The notes under the pieces were generated by a model that was not told the origin of the DNA, did not search any database, and was given only the letters and a program-made list of their open reading frames with translations. A stretch of 64,000 bases of DNA from Pleurocapsa minor HA4230-MV1 (lineage in GTDB: Bacteria > Cyanobacteriota > Cyanobacteriia > Cyanobacteriales > Xenococcaceae): contig JAHHHZ010000017.1 in assembly GCA_019359095.1 (NCBI GenBank), positions 310,001 through 374,000 of the forward strand, written 5' to 3'. The position numbers were made by a program, and so were the translations under genes. Below, one piece after another: positions 8,533-17,305 of the stretch (position 1 is its first letter; each line of letters opens with the position of its first letter).

Positions 8533-9447
8533 ATGATCTCCGTAACAAGAATTAAACCTCAGTCTGTCCTTGGTTATTTGCAGTTAATGCGTCCTGCCAA
8601 TATTATTACCGCTTGGGCAGATATTCTCCTGGGTTATGCTGCTGCTAGCTCGGTAACGGGAGGAATTAACAACTTAGATATTATTGCTTTAACTACGTTG
8701 ATTTTAGCAACCACAGGACTGTATGGAGGTGGTGTCGTTTTTAACGATATCTGTGATGCTGCGTTAGATGCTGTCGAACGCCCAGAACGACCTATCCCTA
8801 GTGGTAGGGTATCTTTGACGGGGGCAATTGCATTAGGAACGGCATTATTGCTCGTTGGTATTATTGCTGCTGCGATGGTATCTAACTTGAGTGCCATTTT
8901 AGCGAGTATAGTGGCAGTAACGGCGTTACTCTATGACAAGTATGGCAAACATCATACTTTTTTCGGGCCTTTAAATATGGGTGCTTGTCGTAGTGCCAAC
9001 TTGCTATTGGGTGTCAGTGCTATTCCCGAAGCTGTGAGCGATCGCTGGTATTTAGCTGTCATTCCTGTTGTCTACATCGCTGCTATTACTGCTATTTCAC
9101 GGGGAGAAGTTCGAGGAGGTAATAAAACTACGGGAATTATAGCGATCGCTTTAATTGGCATAGTTATTAGTAGTGTTCTCGGTTTGGGACTGTTGCCTGA
9201 ATATAGCTTATTAATTACTCTACCTTTTTTAGCTTTATTTACCGCTTTAGTTTTACCACCTTTTATTAAAGCTGCCCTAACTCCCAGTCCCGAATTGATT
9301 CAAACGGCAGTCAAAGCAGGAGTTTTATCTTTAATTGTTTTAGATGCAACTATCGCAGCAGGTTTCGCCAATTGGATTTACGCTTTGCTTTTATTGGCAC
9401 TGCTGCCAGTATCTCGTTTTTTAGCTCGTTTATTTGCCGTCACTTAA
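8533..9447 (+). CDS. eboC: EboC, UbiA-like prenyltransferase family protein
   Basis: 304 aa integral membrane protein with about eight to nine hydrophobic segments. The first UbiA Asp-rich motif is NDICDAALDAVERPERPIPS (near residue 72). The second region is YDKYGKHHTFFGPLNMGACR. EboC is thought to act with EboB/D/E/F in making or moving a lipid-linked or isoprenoid-like factor required for export of scytonemin precursors; the exact reaction is unknown. The stop codon is one base before the eboD ATG. Confidence 0.9.
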   Translation: MISVTRIKPQSVLGYLQLMRPANIITAWADILLGYAAASSVTGGINNLDIIALTTLILATTGLYGGGVVFNDICDAALDAVERPERPIPSGRVSLTGAIALGTALLLVGIIAAAMVSNLSAILASIVAVTALLYDKYGKHHTFFGPLNMGACRSANLLLGVSAIPEAVSDRWYLAVIPVVYIAAITAISRGEVRGGNKTTGIIAIALIGIVISSVLGLGLLPEYSLLITLPFLALFTALVLPPFIKAALTPSPELIQTAVKAGVLSLIVLDATIAAGFANWIYALLLLALLPVSRFLARLFAVT

Positions 9448-9448
9448 T

Positions 9449-10669
9449 ATGTTTATTTTAGAAAATAAAGTTTCTTCCTTAGAGTCACTACATCAAAGCA
9501 TTGCAGTTAAATTCAGCTACGACGTTCATTTTACTAGAGATTTATGGTCAACCAGGAATCTGTTACTATCTCAGGTTATAGCTAGAGACAGTAATGTCGC
9601 CAAATCTGTCATTATTATCGTAGATTCGGGATTGTTAAACCACCATCCAGGACTTTTGAGCAAAATAGCCAACTATGCTAATTATTACGACGATAAAATT
9701 AAATTAGCTGCCGAGCCAATCGTCGTTCCAGGAGGAGAAGCAGCTAAAAACGATCCTACTCTGGTAGACAAAATTCATCGCATTATCGAACAAGTAGGAT
9801 TGTGCCGTCACTCTTACGTTTTAGCCATTGGTGGTGGTGCAGTAATCGATCTGGCGGGATATGCTGCTGCTACTGCCCATCGAGGTATTCGCCTGATTCG
9901 TCTTCCTACCACTGTTTTGGCTCAAAACGATTCGGGAGTCGGAGTAAAAAACGGCATCAACGCCTTTGGCAAAAAGAATTTTTTAGGCACTTTTGCCCCA
10001 CCCTTTGCCGTACTTAATGACTTTGACTTTCTAACTACCTTGGGCGATCGCGATTGGCGAGGGGGTATTGCCGAAGCAGTTAAAGTAGCCCTAATTAAAG
10101 ATCGAGACTTTTTTGAATTTATTAGCGATCGCGCTGATGATTTAGCTAAAAGAGATTCTCAAGCTATGGAACAGTTAATCTATCGCTGTTGTCAACTGCA
10201 TCTTGACCATATTGCTACATATGGCGATCCTTTTGAAATGGGTTCTTCTCGCCCCTTAGATTTTGGACACTGGGCTGCCCATAAACTAGAACACTTAACC
10301 CATTATCGTCTCCGCCACGGAGAAGCCGTTGCAATTGGTATGGCTTTAGACTGTACCTATTCTTATTTAACTGGACTACTTCCCGAGGCAGACTGGCAGC
10401 AAATCATTAAAACTTTGAAACAACTGGGATTTGAACTATATGTCCCAGAATTAGCTGTGGATCTGAAGAACAAAACCTTAAAAAGCTCTATTTTTAGCGG
10501 ATTGAGCGAATTTCGCGAACATTTGGGTGGAGATTTGGCAATTATGTTGCTTCAGAAAATAGGAAAAGGAACAGAAGTCGACCGAGTTGACATTGACCTG
10601 TACAAAAAAGCTATCTCGATGTTGCAAAAGATTGAAGTAGATGCTGTCGCTCAATCTATTACTGTCTAG
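9449..10669 (+). CDS. eboD: EboD, 3-dehydroquinate-synthase-like (sugar phosphate cyclase family) enzyme
   Basis: 406 aa from ATG 9449, which I prefer to an upstream TTG because it follows the eboC stop by one base. NAD-binding GGGAVIDLAGYAAA and PTTVLAQNDSGVGVKNG are visible, as are metal-site residues in GGIAEAVKVALI, DFGHWAAHKLE and HGEAVAIGM. Fold and cofactor residues match dehydroquinate synthase, but its place in the ebo operon argues for a different cyclitol-type product. This gene is not expected to supply the shikimate pathway. Confidence 0.9.
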   Translation: MFILENKVSSLESLHQSIAVKFSYDVHFTRDLWSTRNLLLSQVIARDSNVAKSVIIIVDSGLLNHHPGLLSKIANYANYYDDKIKLAAEPIVVPGGEAAKNDPTLVDKIHRIIEQVGLCRHSYVLAIGGGAVIDLAGYAAATAHRGIRLIRLPTTVLAQNDSGVGVKNGINAFGKKNFLGTFAPPFAVLNDFDFLTTLGDRDWRGGIAEAVKVALIKDRDFFEFISDRADDLAKRDSQAMEQLIYRCCQLHLDHIATYGDPFEMGSSRPLDFGHWAAHKLEHLTHYRLRHGEAVAIGMALDCTYSYLTGLLPEADWQQIIKTLKQLGFELYVPELAVDLKNKTLKSSIFSGLSEFREHLGGDLAIMLLQKIGKGTEVDRVDIDLYKKAISMLQKIEVDAVAQSITV

Positions 10670-10920
10670 TCACTTGGCAATACTTCTCGGTTAACAATTG
10701 CTGCGGTAAATCTCAGCTTAAGTAATGAGTAATTTAACTTTTACCTACTACCTATTTGCGAAGCTTATCCTTTAGGACTACCTACTACTTCAAACCCAAC
10801 CAATCAATAACAAAGCTTAAACGAGAAGTATTGAGTCGCTGGGAAAATTGCTAACTCATGGCAATCGCTTTCCCTAAGATTTTAAAAGCTGTTGGCAATG
10901 TAAGATAACTGGGCAATACC
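10670..10920. repeat. eboD-eboE spacer with degenerate ACCTACT repeats and a CCTTTAGGAC palindrome half
   Basis: At 10742-10790 degenerate heptamers (ACCTACT, ACCTATT, ACCTACT) are interrupted by GCGAAGCTTATCCTTTAGGA, the module found in the other repeats of this window. No ORF. A weak ribosome-binding context precedes eboE. Confidence 0.55.
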
Positions 10921-12207
10921 ATGAAATTAACTACTAAGACAGATTTACACCTCACCTACTGCACTAATATTCATCCAGGAGAAACTTGGGCAGAAGTAGA
11001 AAACAACCTCAGACAATATATTCTGCCCCTAAAAACTCGCCTATCTCCAGATCGACCTTTTGGTATTGGCTTGCGTTTGGCAGATATCGCAGCTAGAGAA
11101 TTACTAGAAGACAATAATCTATCTCAATTCCAAACTTGGTTACAAGCAGAAGACTTATATGTTTTTACCCTTAATGGTTTTCCCTACGGTGGGTTTCATC
11201 ATCAAGTAGTAAAAGACCAAGTGTATGCCCCCGACTGGTGTAGCAGCGAACGTTTGGACTATACCTTGAGGTTAATGGAAATCCTCAAGGCTTTGTTACC
11301 AGATAGTCTCGATGGAGGAATTTCTACCTTACCAATATCTTACAAACCCTGGCAGCAAAATACTGACGAGAGACAAACAACTCTACATCAAAGTAGTCTT
11401 AATTTGGCTAGGGCGATCGCCAAAATGGTTCAGATTTACCAAAACACGGGGAAACTGCTGCATATCGATCTCGAACCCGAACCCGATGGTACGCTAGAAA
11501 ATACTGCTGAGGTAATTAATTTCTTTCAAGATTGGTTATTGCCGATAGCAGGTAGCTGGCTACAGCAAAAATTATCGGTCACTCAGACAACAGCAGAAAC
11601 CTGGATTAAAGAACACATCAGAGTTTGCTACGATACTTGCCATTTTGCCGTAGAGTATGAAGAACCAGAGGATATTATTCGACGTTTAGATAATGCAGGC
11701 ATAAAAATTGGCAAAATTCAGCTTAGTTCGGCGATCAAGATCGATATACCAGCCCAAACAGATCGGCGCCAGCTTATTTTAGAACAACTGTTGCCTTTTG
11801 CCGAATCTACCTATCTACATCAGGTAATTGCTAGTTATGAAGAGTCAAATGAAACAGCTTCTTCAAACACCTTCAAACATTATCGCGATTTATCCCTTGC
11901 CCTGCCTGATTTTCTGACAACGGAAGCACGAGAATGGCGTACTCACTTTCACGTACCCATATTCATTCGCAACTATACCACAGGGTCAAAACGTCAGCTA
12001 TTTGAATCGACTCAAGAACATATCAAAAAACTATTACAGCTTTTGCCAGACGTTGCGACTCATCATTTAGAAATTGAAACCTATACTTGGGAAGTCCTAC
12101 CTCCAGAAATGAAATTAGACATCTTAACTTCCATCGAGCGTGAGTATCAATGGGTTTTGTCAGCGATCGCCGAGCGCGTAGATACTAAACAAAGAGCTTC
12201 TCTCTAG
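10921..12207 (+). CDS. eboE: EboE, metabolite traffic protein (xylose-isomerase-like TIM barrel)
   Basis: 428 aa, matching the EboE family by context and by signature segments: the start TYCTNIHPGETW, LHIDLEPEPDG, CYDTCHFAVEYE, and a late ETYTWEVLP. The acidic and His residues in these segments are metal-ligand-like, as in sugar isomerase or endonuclease IV barrels. EboE is required for periplasmic delivery of the scytonemin monomer; its catalytic role is not known. It lies 25 bp upstream of eboF and is surely co-transcribed with it. Confidence 0.88.
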   Translation: MKLTTKTDLHLTYCTNIHPGETWAEVENNLRQYILPLKTRLSPDRPFGIGLRLADIAARELLEDNNLSQFQTWLQAEDLYVFTLNGFPYGGFHHQVVKDQVYAPDWCSSERLDYTLRLMEILKALLPDSLDGGISTLPISYKPWQQNTDERQTTLHQSSLNLARAIAKMVQIYQNTGKLLHIDLEPEPDGTLENTAEVINFFQDWLLPIAGSWLQQKLSVTQTTAETWIKEHIRVCYDTCHFAVEYEEPEDIIRRLDNAGIKIGKIQLSSAIKIDIPAQTDRRQLILEQLLPFAESTYLHQVIASYEESNETASSNTFKHYRDLSLALPDFLTTEAREWRTHFHVPIFIRNYTTGSKRQLFESTQEHIKKLLQLLPDVATHHLEIETYTWEVLPPEMKLDILTSIEREYQWVLSAIAERVDTKQRASL

Positions 12208-12232
12208 CTACTTTTAATCAATGATCTGACTT

Positions 12233-13609
12233 ATGAAGAAAACTGTAGTGTTTAATGTAGTTGGTTTAACTACTCAATTAATCGGAGAACATACTCCTTT
12301 CCTTGAGCGCTGGCAGCAGCGGGGCAAAACAACTTCAATTAACCCAGTCTTACCTGCCGTAACCTGTACTGCCCAGGCAACCTACTACACGGGAGTAAAT
12401 CCCGACCAACACGGTATTGTAGCTAATGGTTGGTATTTCCGAGAAGAGTGCGAAGTCAAACTATGGCGACAGTCAAACCACCTGATTCAAGCACCAAAAA
12501 TTTGGGATAAAGCGCGATCGCTCGACCCCGAGTTTACCTGTGCCAATCTTTTTGGCTGGTACAATATGTACTCGACTGTAGATTACGCCGTTACACCCCG
12601 TCCCTTATATCTGGCAGACGGCAGAAAAATCCCCGATATCTACACCGAACCGATGGAATTGCGCGACTGGTTAAATTCTGAATTGGGTGAATTTCCTCTA
12701 TTTAATTTTTGGGGGCCAAATACTTCAGTAAAATCAAGTCAGTGGATCGCCGATGCTGCCAAGCAAGTCGAACTAAAATATAGTCCTACTCTAACTTTGG
12801 TTTATTTACCGCACCTAGACTATTGCTTACAAAAAATTGGCACTAAGCCTCAAGCGATCGCCAAGGATTTACGAGAAATAGATCGCATATGCCAGGAGTT
12901 AATCGAGTTTTATGAGGCAAAAGGGGCAAAAGTCATCGTTCTTTCCGAATACGGTATTACGGAAGTTTCTACCCCCATTCATCTTAACCGCCTATTCAGA
13001 CAGCAGGGTTTAATAACTGTCAGAGAAGAACTGGGTGGGGAAATCCTGATTCCTGGGGCGAGTAAGGCTTTTGCCGTTGCCGATCATCAAATTGCCCACG
13101 TCTATATTAATGACCCCAGTTGCTTATCTCAGGTACGAAATATTTTAGAACATACTTCAGGAATCGATTTAATTTTGGATGAAACGGGCAAGCAAAAATA
13201 TCACCTCAATCATTCTCGTTCGGGAGAATTAGTCGCGATCGCTCGTCCCGATGCTTGGTTTACTTACTATTATTGGTTAGATGACCATCGCGCCCCAGAT
13301 TTTGCCCGTACTGTCGATATTCATCGTAAACCAGGTTACGACCCTGTAGAATTGTTTGTCAATCCTCAGCTAAAATTACCCAAAGCTAAGGTGGCATTAA
13401 GCTTATTGAAAAAAAAATTAGGTTTTCGTTATCTGATAGATGTAATTCCTCTAGATGCCAACCTAGTTAAAGGTTCTCACGGTCATCTTACTGCTTCAGT
13501 AGAGCAATCGCCATTATTTATTACTCAACAGCAAAATCTATTAACCAAGGAAACAATTGAAGCACAACAAGTGTTTCAGTTAATACTCAATCATCTTTTA
13601 GAAAGCTAG
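12233..13609 (+). CDS. eboF: EboF, alkaline phosphatase/nucleotide pyrophosphatase superfamily protein
   Basis: 458 aa. The nucleophile region PAVTCTAQATYYTGVNPDQH matches type I phosphodiesterase/NPP enzymes (catalytic Thr in VTCTAQ). A later HxH-type motif is KGSHGHL. Between them the usual Ser-Asp-His-Gly metal motif reads SEYG, so metal binding may differ; I cannot tell whether this is typical of EboF. It is the last gene of the ebo run. Confidence 0.88.
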   Translation: MKKTVVFNVVGLTTQLIGEHTPFLERWQQRGKTTSINPVLPAVTCTAQATYYTGVNPDQHGIVANGWYFREECEVKLWRQSNHLIQAPKIWDKARSLDPEFTCANLFGWYNMYSTVDYAVTPRPLYLADGRKIPDIYTEPMELRDWLNSELGEFPLFNFWGPNTSVKSSQWIADAAKQVELKYSPTLTLVYLPHLDYCLQKIGTKPQAIAKDLREIDRICQELIEFYEAKGAKVIVLSEYGITEVSTPIHLNRLFRQQGLITVREELGGEILIPGASKAFAVADHQIAHVYINDPSCLSQVRNILEHTSGIDLILDETGKQKYHLNHSRSGELVAIARPDAWFTYYYWLDDHRAPDFARTVDIHRKPGYDPVELFVNPQLKLPKAKVALSLLKKKLGFRYLIDVIPLDANLVKGSHGHLTASVEQSPLFITQQQNLLTKETIEAQQVFQLILNHLLES

Positions 13610-13922
13610 CTAGTTCGCTAATGTCATCCATAAATTTTATAGACATCATATTTTAGTTTAGGTCGCACTATCTTAAAATTTGATTGCATCCCACCATAAA
13701 CTGTTCTTCCCAAAGTGCGATCGCCAAGTGGATAGTGCAGGCTGATCTGAATTCGAGTAAGGCGATCCGAAGTCTAAGCGTAAGTCTAATCGCTCTTATA
13801 CGAAACTGCTAACGTTGCCCATAACTCGCCGCAAATAACCTTTGAAGATCTTGACACTACCTATTGTAATTTAATTGTCATGTTATATGCGCAAACGGTC
13901 GTCAACAATCTCATAGCAACTA
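13610..13922. other. Intergenic spacer after eboF
   Basis: No ORF or repeat of note. It contains one GCGATCGCC site at about 13718. The region separates the sunscreen cluster from the metal-response pair. Confidence 0.5.
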
Positions 13923-13923
13923 C

Positions 13924-13955
13924 TTGACTCTCCAGTTAACTGGAGAGTCTATGAT
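13924..13955 (+). promoter_or_regulatory. MerR-type promoter/operator
   Basis: TTGACT (13924-13929) and TATGAT (13950-13955) are separated by 20 bp, the over-long spacer typical of MerR-activated promoters. Bases 13926-13949 form a perfect 24-bp palindrome (arms GACTCTCCAGTT and AACTGGAGAGTC) centred between the two hexamers. A strong ribosome-binding site GAGGAGG follows at about 13970-13976. Confidence 0.88.
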
Positions 13956-13981
13956 GATTCGTAGCAAGAGAGGAGGTCATC

Positions 13982-14395
13982 ATGCTGGCTCACGAACAAG
14001 CTTTCCTAAAAATTGGAGAACTTTCTACTAAAAGTGGTGTATCGATCAAAACCATCCGTTACTACGAAGAATTGGGACTAGTGAAAAGCTGTAGGCGGAC
14101 TGAAGGACATTTTCGTTTATTCCACCCAGAGATGGTAACTCGTCTGGCTTTTATTAAACGTTTGCAGTCATTGGGCTTAAGCCTGCAAGAAATTGGTGAA
14201 TGCTTGACAGTTTATGACCACGGCGATTTACCGTGTGGTGATGTCAAAAGCAAGCTGGAAGGACAGGTTGCTGAAATTGATCGACAAGTCGCAGAATTGA
14301 TGATCTTACGTCGAGAATTGACGGACATTCTACAACGCTGGTCAGCCTCGCCGAAAAGACGCTCGGAAGTTATCTGCCCAAATCTGCAAATTTAA
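13982..14395 (+). CDS. MerR-family heavy-metal-responsive regulator
   Basis: 137 aa. The N-terminal winged HTH begins LKIGELSTKSGVSIKTIRYY; a dimerisation helix follows (SKLEGQVAEIDRQVAELMIL). Cys85 in LPCGD is at the position of a metal-binding Cys in MerR/ZntR relatives, and Cys132 lies in the C-terminal ICPNLQ segment. This predicts sensing of a soft metal ion; which one cannot be told. The gene has its own MerR-type promoter just upstream, implying autoregulation, and is 26 bp ahead of the DUF305 fusion gene in the same operon. Confidence 0.9.
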   Translation: MLAHEQAFLKIGELSTKSGVSIKTIRYYEELGLVKSCRRTEGHFRLFHPEMVTRLAFIKRLQSLGLSLQEIGECLTVYDHGDLPCGDVKSKLEGQVAEIDRQVAELMILRRELTDILQRWSASPKRRSEVICPNLQI

Positions 14396-14421
14396 TTTTG
14401 TAATTGTGTAAGGAACGAATC

Positions 14422-15765
14422 ATGACTATTTCCACTGAAAAAATTACTAACGTCAAATTATATCGGATGTCAACTCCCGAACATGACTGTCCTTGGGGAC
14501 GGCGGGCTGTTAATTTACTAACGGAACAAGGAATTCCATTTGAGGACATTAAGTTGCGATCGCCCGAAGAAATCGCAACCTTCAAAGCTAAGTATGGGGT
14601 AACGACAACCCCTCAAATTTTCTTTGGAGCAGAACGGATTGGCGGCTACACTGAGTTGGCAGAGCATCTCAAGGTGAAAGCGGAAAAAGCCGAGTATTCC
14701 TATACTCCAGTCATCGCGCTGTTCTCCACCGCAGGGTTGATGACTTTAGCCACCTCGCTAGGAATGACAGGGTTCATGGGAATTTCGCTCTCCATGTTGG
14801 CTTCACTGAAGTTAATGGACCTCAAATCCTTTACGGAGAGTTTTGAGAAGTATGACTTGATCACAAAACGCTTTAAGCTCTATGGCAAGGCTTACCCGTT
14901 TGCTGAATTGGCGATCGCATTGGGGTTTCTCTCTGGCATTACTCCACTTGTCACTGGAGTTGGGGCTTTGGTCGCCGGCGTGAGTGGTGCAGTATCCGTC
15001 TTCAAGGCAGTTTACATTGACAAGATGGCTCTCAATTGCGCTTGTGTGGGGGGTAACTCTAAAGCACCGTTAGGCGTTGTTAGTTTTGCAGAAAACGCGA
15101 TTATGGCAGGAATGGGAGCAATGCTGACTTTTTCATCCCTAACTGGGACAGCCGTAGAATTTCGCAAACCTTTAGCGGTATTACCTGCTAGCGTTTCGAT
15201 GAATCACGACAGTATAGATCGACAAGGCACGCTCAACCATGGCTCAATGGATCACAGTTCAATGGATTTAGGTCCAGCCGACAAGGACTACGATCTACGC
15301 TTCATCGATGCTATGATTCCCCACCATGAGGGAGCAGTAATCATGGCAAAGTCTGTACTGGAACGTTCCCAAAGATCAGAATTGAGGCAACTAGCAACTG
15401 AAATTATCAATGCACAAAACCAAGAAATTGATCAAATGCGTCAATGGCGAAAAGCTTGGTATCCCAAAGCATCAGATACGCCAATGGCTTGGCATTCTCA
15501 AATGAAACATATGATGGCAATGTCACCAGAACAAATCAGCACTATGCGAATGGATGTCGATTTAGGTGCTGCCGATGCAGAGTTTGATTTACGATTCCTC
15601 AATGCAATGATTCCGCATCATGAAGCAGCCGTGATCATGGCAAGGGATTTGCGCCAAAAATCTAAGCGCCCAGAGATGCAGCTATTAGCGCAGAATGTTT
15701 TGACTTCTCAGCAAGCTGAAATCGAGCAAATGAGAAAATGGCGCAGGACTTGGTACGGTAGATAG
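14422..15765 (+). CDS. Glutaredoxin-MauE-DUF305-DUF305 fusion protein, probable metal-resistance membrane protein
   Basis: 447 aa from ATG 14422 (AAGGA nearby; an upstream TTG at 14404 is less likely). Residues about 10-82 are a glutaredoxin domain with a monothiol CPWG (C23). Residues about 94-240 are four or so transmembrane segments resembling MauE/DoxX, with the paired cysteines NCACVGG (C196, C198). A His/Met-rich linker (NHGSMDHSSMD) follows. Two DUF305 domains have MIPHHE at 288-293 and 386-391, separated by a Met/His-rich segment (MAWHSQMKHMMAMSP). DUF305 proteins are linked to copper and other metal responses. Together with the MerR regulator this suggests redox-coupled metal binding at the cell envelope. 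The four-domain order is unusual. Confidence 0.87.
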   Translation: MTISTEKITNVKLYRMSTPEHDCPWGRRAVNLLTEQGIPFEDIKLRSPEEIATFKAKYGVTTTPQIFFGAERIGGYTELAEHLKVKAEKAEYSYTPVIALFSTAGLMTLATSLGMTGFMGISLSMLASLKLMDLKSFTESFEKYDLITKRFKLYGKAYPFAELAIALGFLSGITPLVTGVGALVAGVSGAVSVFKAVYIDKMALNCACVGGNSKAPLGVVSFAENAIMAGMGAMLTFSSLTGTAVEFRKPLAVLPASVSMNHDSIDRQGTLNHGSMDHSSMDLGPADKDYDLRFIDAMIPHHEGAVIMAKSVLERSQRSELRQLATEIINAQNQEIDQMRQWRKAWYPKASDTPMAWHSQMKHMMAMSPEQISTMRMDVDLGAADAEFDLRFLNAMIPHHEAAVIMARDLRQKSKRPEMQLLAQNVLTSQQAEIEQMRKWRRTWYGR

Positions 15766-15850
15766 TGGACAGCGTAGCAGCCTTAACTCACAGTCACTAA
15801 ACTTAAATACTACTATCACTCGTTGAAGCCGTAATTATATGGGATTACCT

Positions 15851-16501
15851 TTAATTACAAGTAACTAAACGATGAAGCTCACCATCAAGACGATAAAAAT
15901 CAAAACGTGAATTAGAGTAAAAAATTTCGGCGGGTAAAAAATTTTCAGGCTGACTAGATAATAAATCCTTGCTTGTATCCTGTTGTTGAGGAATAGTTGC
16001 TAGCTGGTTTAAAGCATGATTTAACTTGATATTATCAAATGCGATCGCATTTGATTGATGACAGTACTTGTTTAAAGATGACTCTATTGCAACTAGGCGA
16101 TCGTTGCGTTCAATCGTGAGAATTGCCTCTTCAGGATTAAGAGTCGAAGATTCAAGATTCTGCTTGTCTGGAAAGGGTAGAATTACAACATAGGATACGT
16201 TGCCGTTTTTTGCTTGGAAACCGCGATTATGCTCCAGAGGAGTTGCGGTCATAAAAATTGAGTTGGTGTCGCTTTGTTTAGCTTCTCCTGAGTAAAAATA
16301 AACCCGATCTTTTTGGCAAATATTAATATAAAAACTAGAGGTTTCAAAAGCATAAACTTCTTGATATTCAGGATTAATTTGTTGACAAACACGCCAGTCC
16401 GAGTTAGCCAAAAATTTGTAGTCAGCATCAGAAGTAGCCTGAACATCGGCGATCGCTCCTAGATGAATTACTATAATCATTCCTGCTGTAGCGTACTTCA
16501 T
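15851..16501 (-). CDS. Secreted hypothetical protein
   Basis: 216 aa if started at the ATG whose complement is at 16499-16501, which places a signal-like segment (MKYATAGMIIVIHLGAIADV) at the N-terminus; an ATG ten codons upstream is also possible. The mature part has four or five cysteines (WRVCQQI, INICQKD, KYCHQS, LVTCN), suggesting disulfides. No family recognised. It is transcribed opposite to both neighbours. Confidence 0.7.
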   Translation of the reverse strand: MKYATAGMIIVIHLGAIADVQATSDADYKFLANSDWRVCQQINPEYQEVYAFETSSFYINICQKDRVYFYSGEAKQSDTNSIFMTATPLEHNRGFQAKNGNVSYVVILPFPDKQNLESSTLNPEEAILTIERNDRLVAIESSLNKYCHQSNAIAFDNIKLNHALNQLATIPQQQDTSKDLLSSQPENFLPAEIFYSNSRFDFYRLDGELHRLVTCN

Positions 16502-16911
16502 CTTGATCTCAATACCCGACTGATTAATCATATGCTGATGAATAATTATTACTGTAGTTAAGATCGGTTATTTAAATATAAGACTTAAACTTGGGCTTAA
16601 TAGTTTCAATCCATATTAGTTTTGTCCCTACAAATTGGCAATATACCTCTGACTATAGTTATACGACCCACGAAAAACGATATTCTTAAGCTTTCTTAAT
16701 TAGTTTTTTGCTTCATTATGATTTTATTACCATTTACTAGCGTCAAAACTACAGCAAGTAATCAGCTTATTGCTCACTGCTATGCGGTTAACCGTATTTT
16801 ACTGGAATTGTTTGATTATTCTAAAATAGGAATAATAAATCGAATAATTAATATAAATAGTTCTAGGGAATTTAATCACCTAGTCAAGAGATATATAAAG
16901 GAACAGCAATT
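16502..16911. other. Divergent intergenic region
   Basis: 410 bp upstream of two divergent genes. An open frame at 16718-16915 has no ribosome-binding site and no recognisable protein signature, so I treat the region as non-coding. AAGGA precedes the DUF1825 start. Confidence 0.5.
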
Positions 16912-17229
16912 ATGAGTTTTTTTGATTCTCAAGTAGTCCAAGAAGAAGCTAAAAAGTTATTTGAAGATTATCAGTCTTTGATGCAGCTTGGGGGAGAATA
17001 TGGCAAGTTTGACCGAGAAGGGAAAAAAATGTTCATTGAGCAGATGGAACGCTTAATGGAACGCTACCGTATTTTTATGAAGCGTTTTGAACTCTCAGAA
17101 GACTTTATGGCGCAAATGACAGTACAGCAGCTAAAAACCCAGCTAAACCAATTTGGCATGACTCCACAACAAATGTTCGATCAGATGGAAGTCACTCTCA
17201 AGCGCATGAAGTCCGAAATTGAACCATAA
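16912..17229 (+). CDS. DUF1825 family protein
   Basis: 105 aa, almost entirely helical. It starts MSFFDSQVVQEEAKKLFEDY, a sequence conserved throughout cyanobacteria, and contains YGKFDREGK and the Met-rich MERLMERYRIFMKRF. The function of the family is unknown. The start is fixed by AAGGA nine bases upstream. It is a stand-alone gene, convergent with the PBP gene. Confidence 0.92.
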   Translation: MSFFDSQVVQEEAKKLFEDYQSLMQLGGEYGKFDREGKKMFIEQMERLMERYRIFMKRFELSEDFMAQMTVQQLKTQLNQFGMTPQQMFDQMEVTLKRMKSEIEP

Positions 17230-17305
17230 TCATCGGCGATGAATGCAATTAGTTAGCTAGGGCTGCTTTAAAAGCTCAAAAGCTCAGTTTTTGAGGTGGT
17301 TTGTT

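Noticed and set aside
16718-16915. 65-codon ORF before the DUF1825 gene
   Set aside because: No ribosome-binding site, A+T-driven composition and no recognisable motif.
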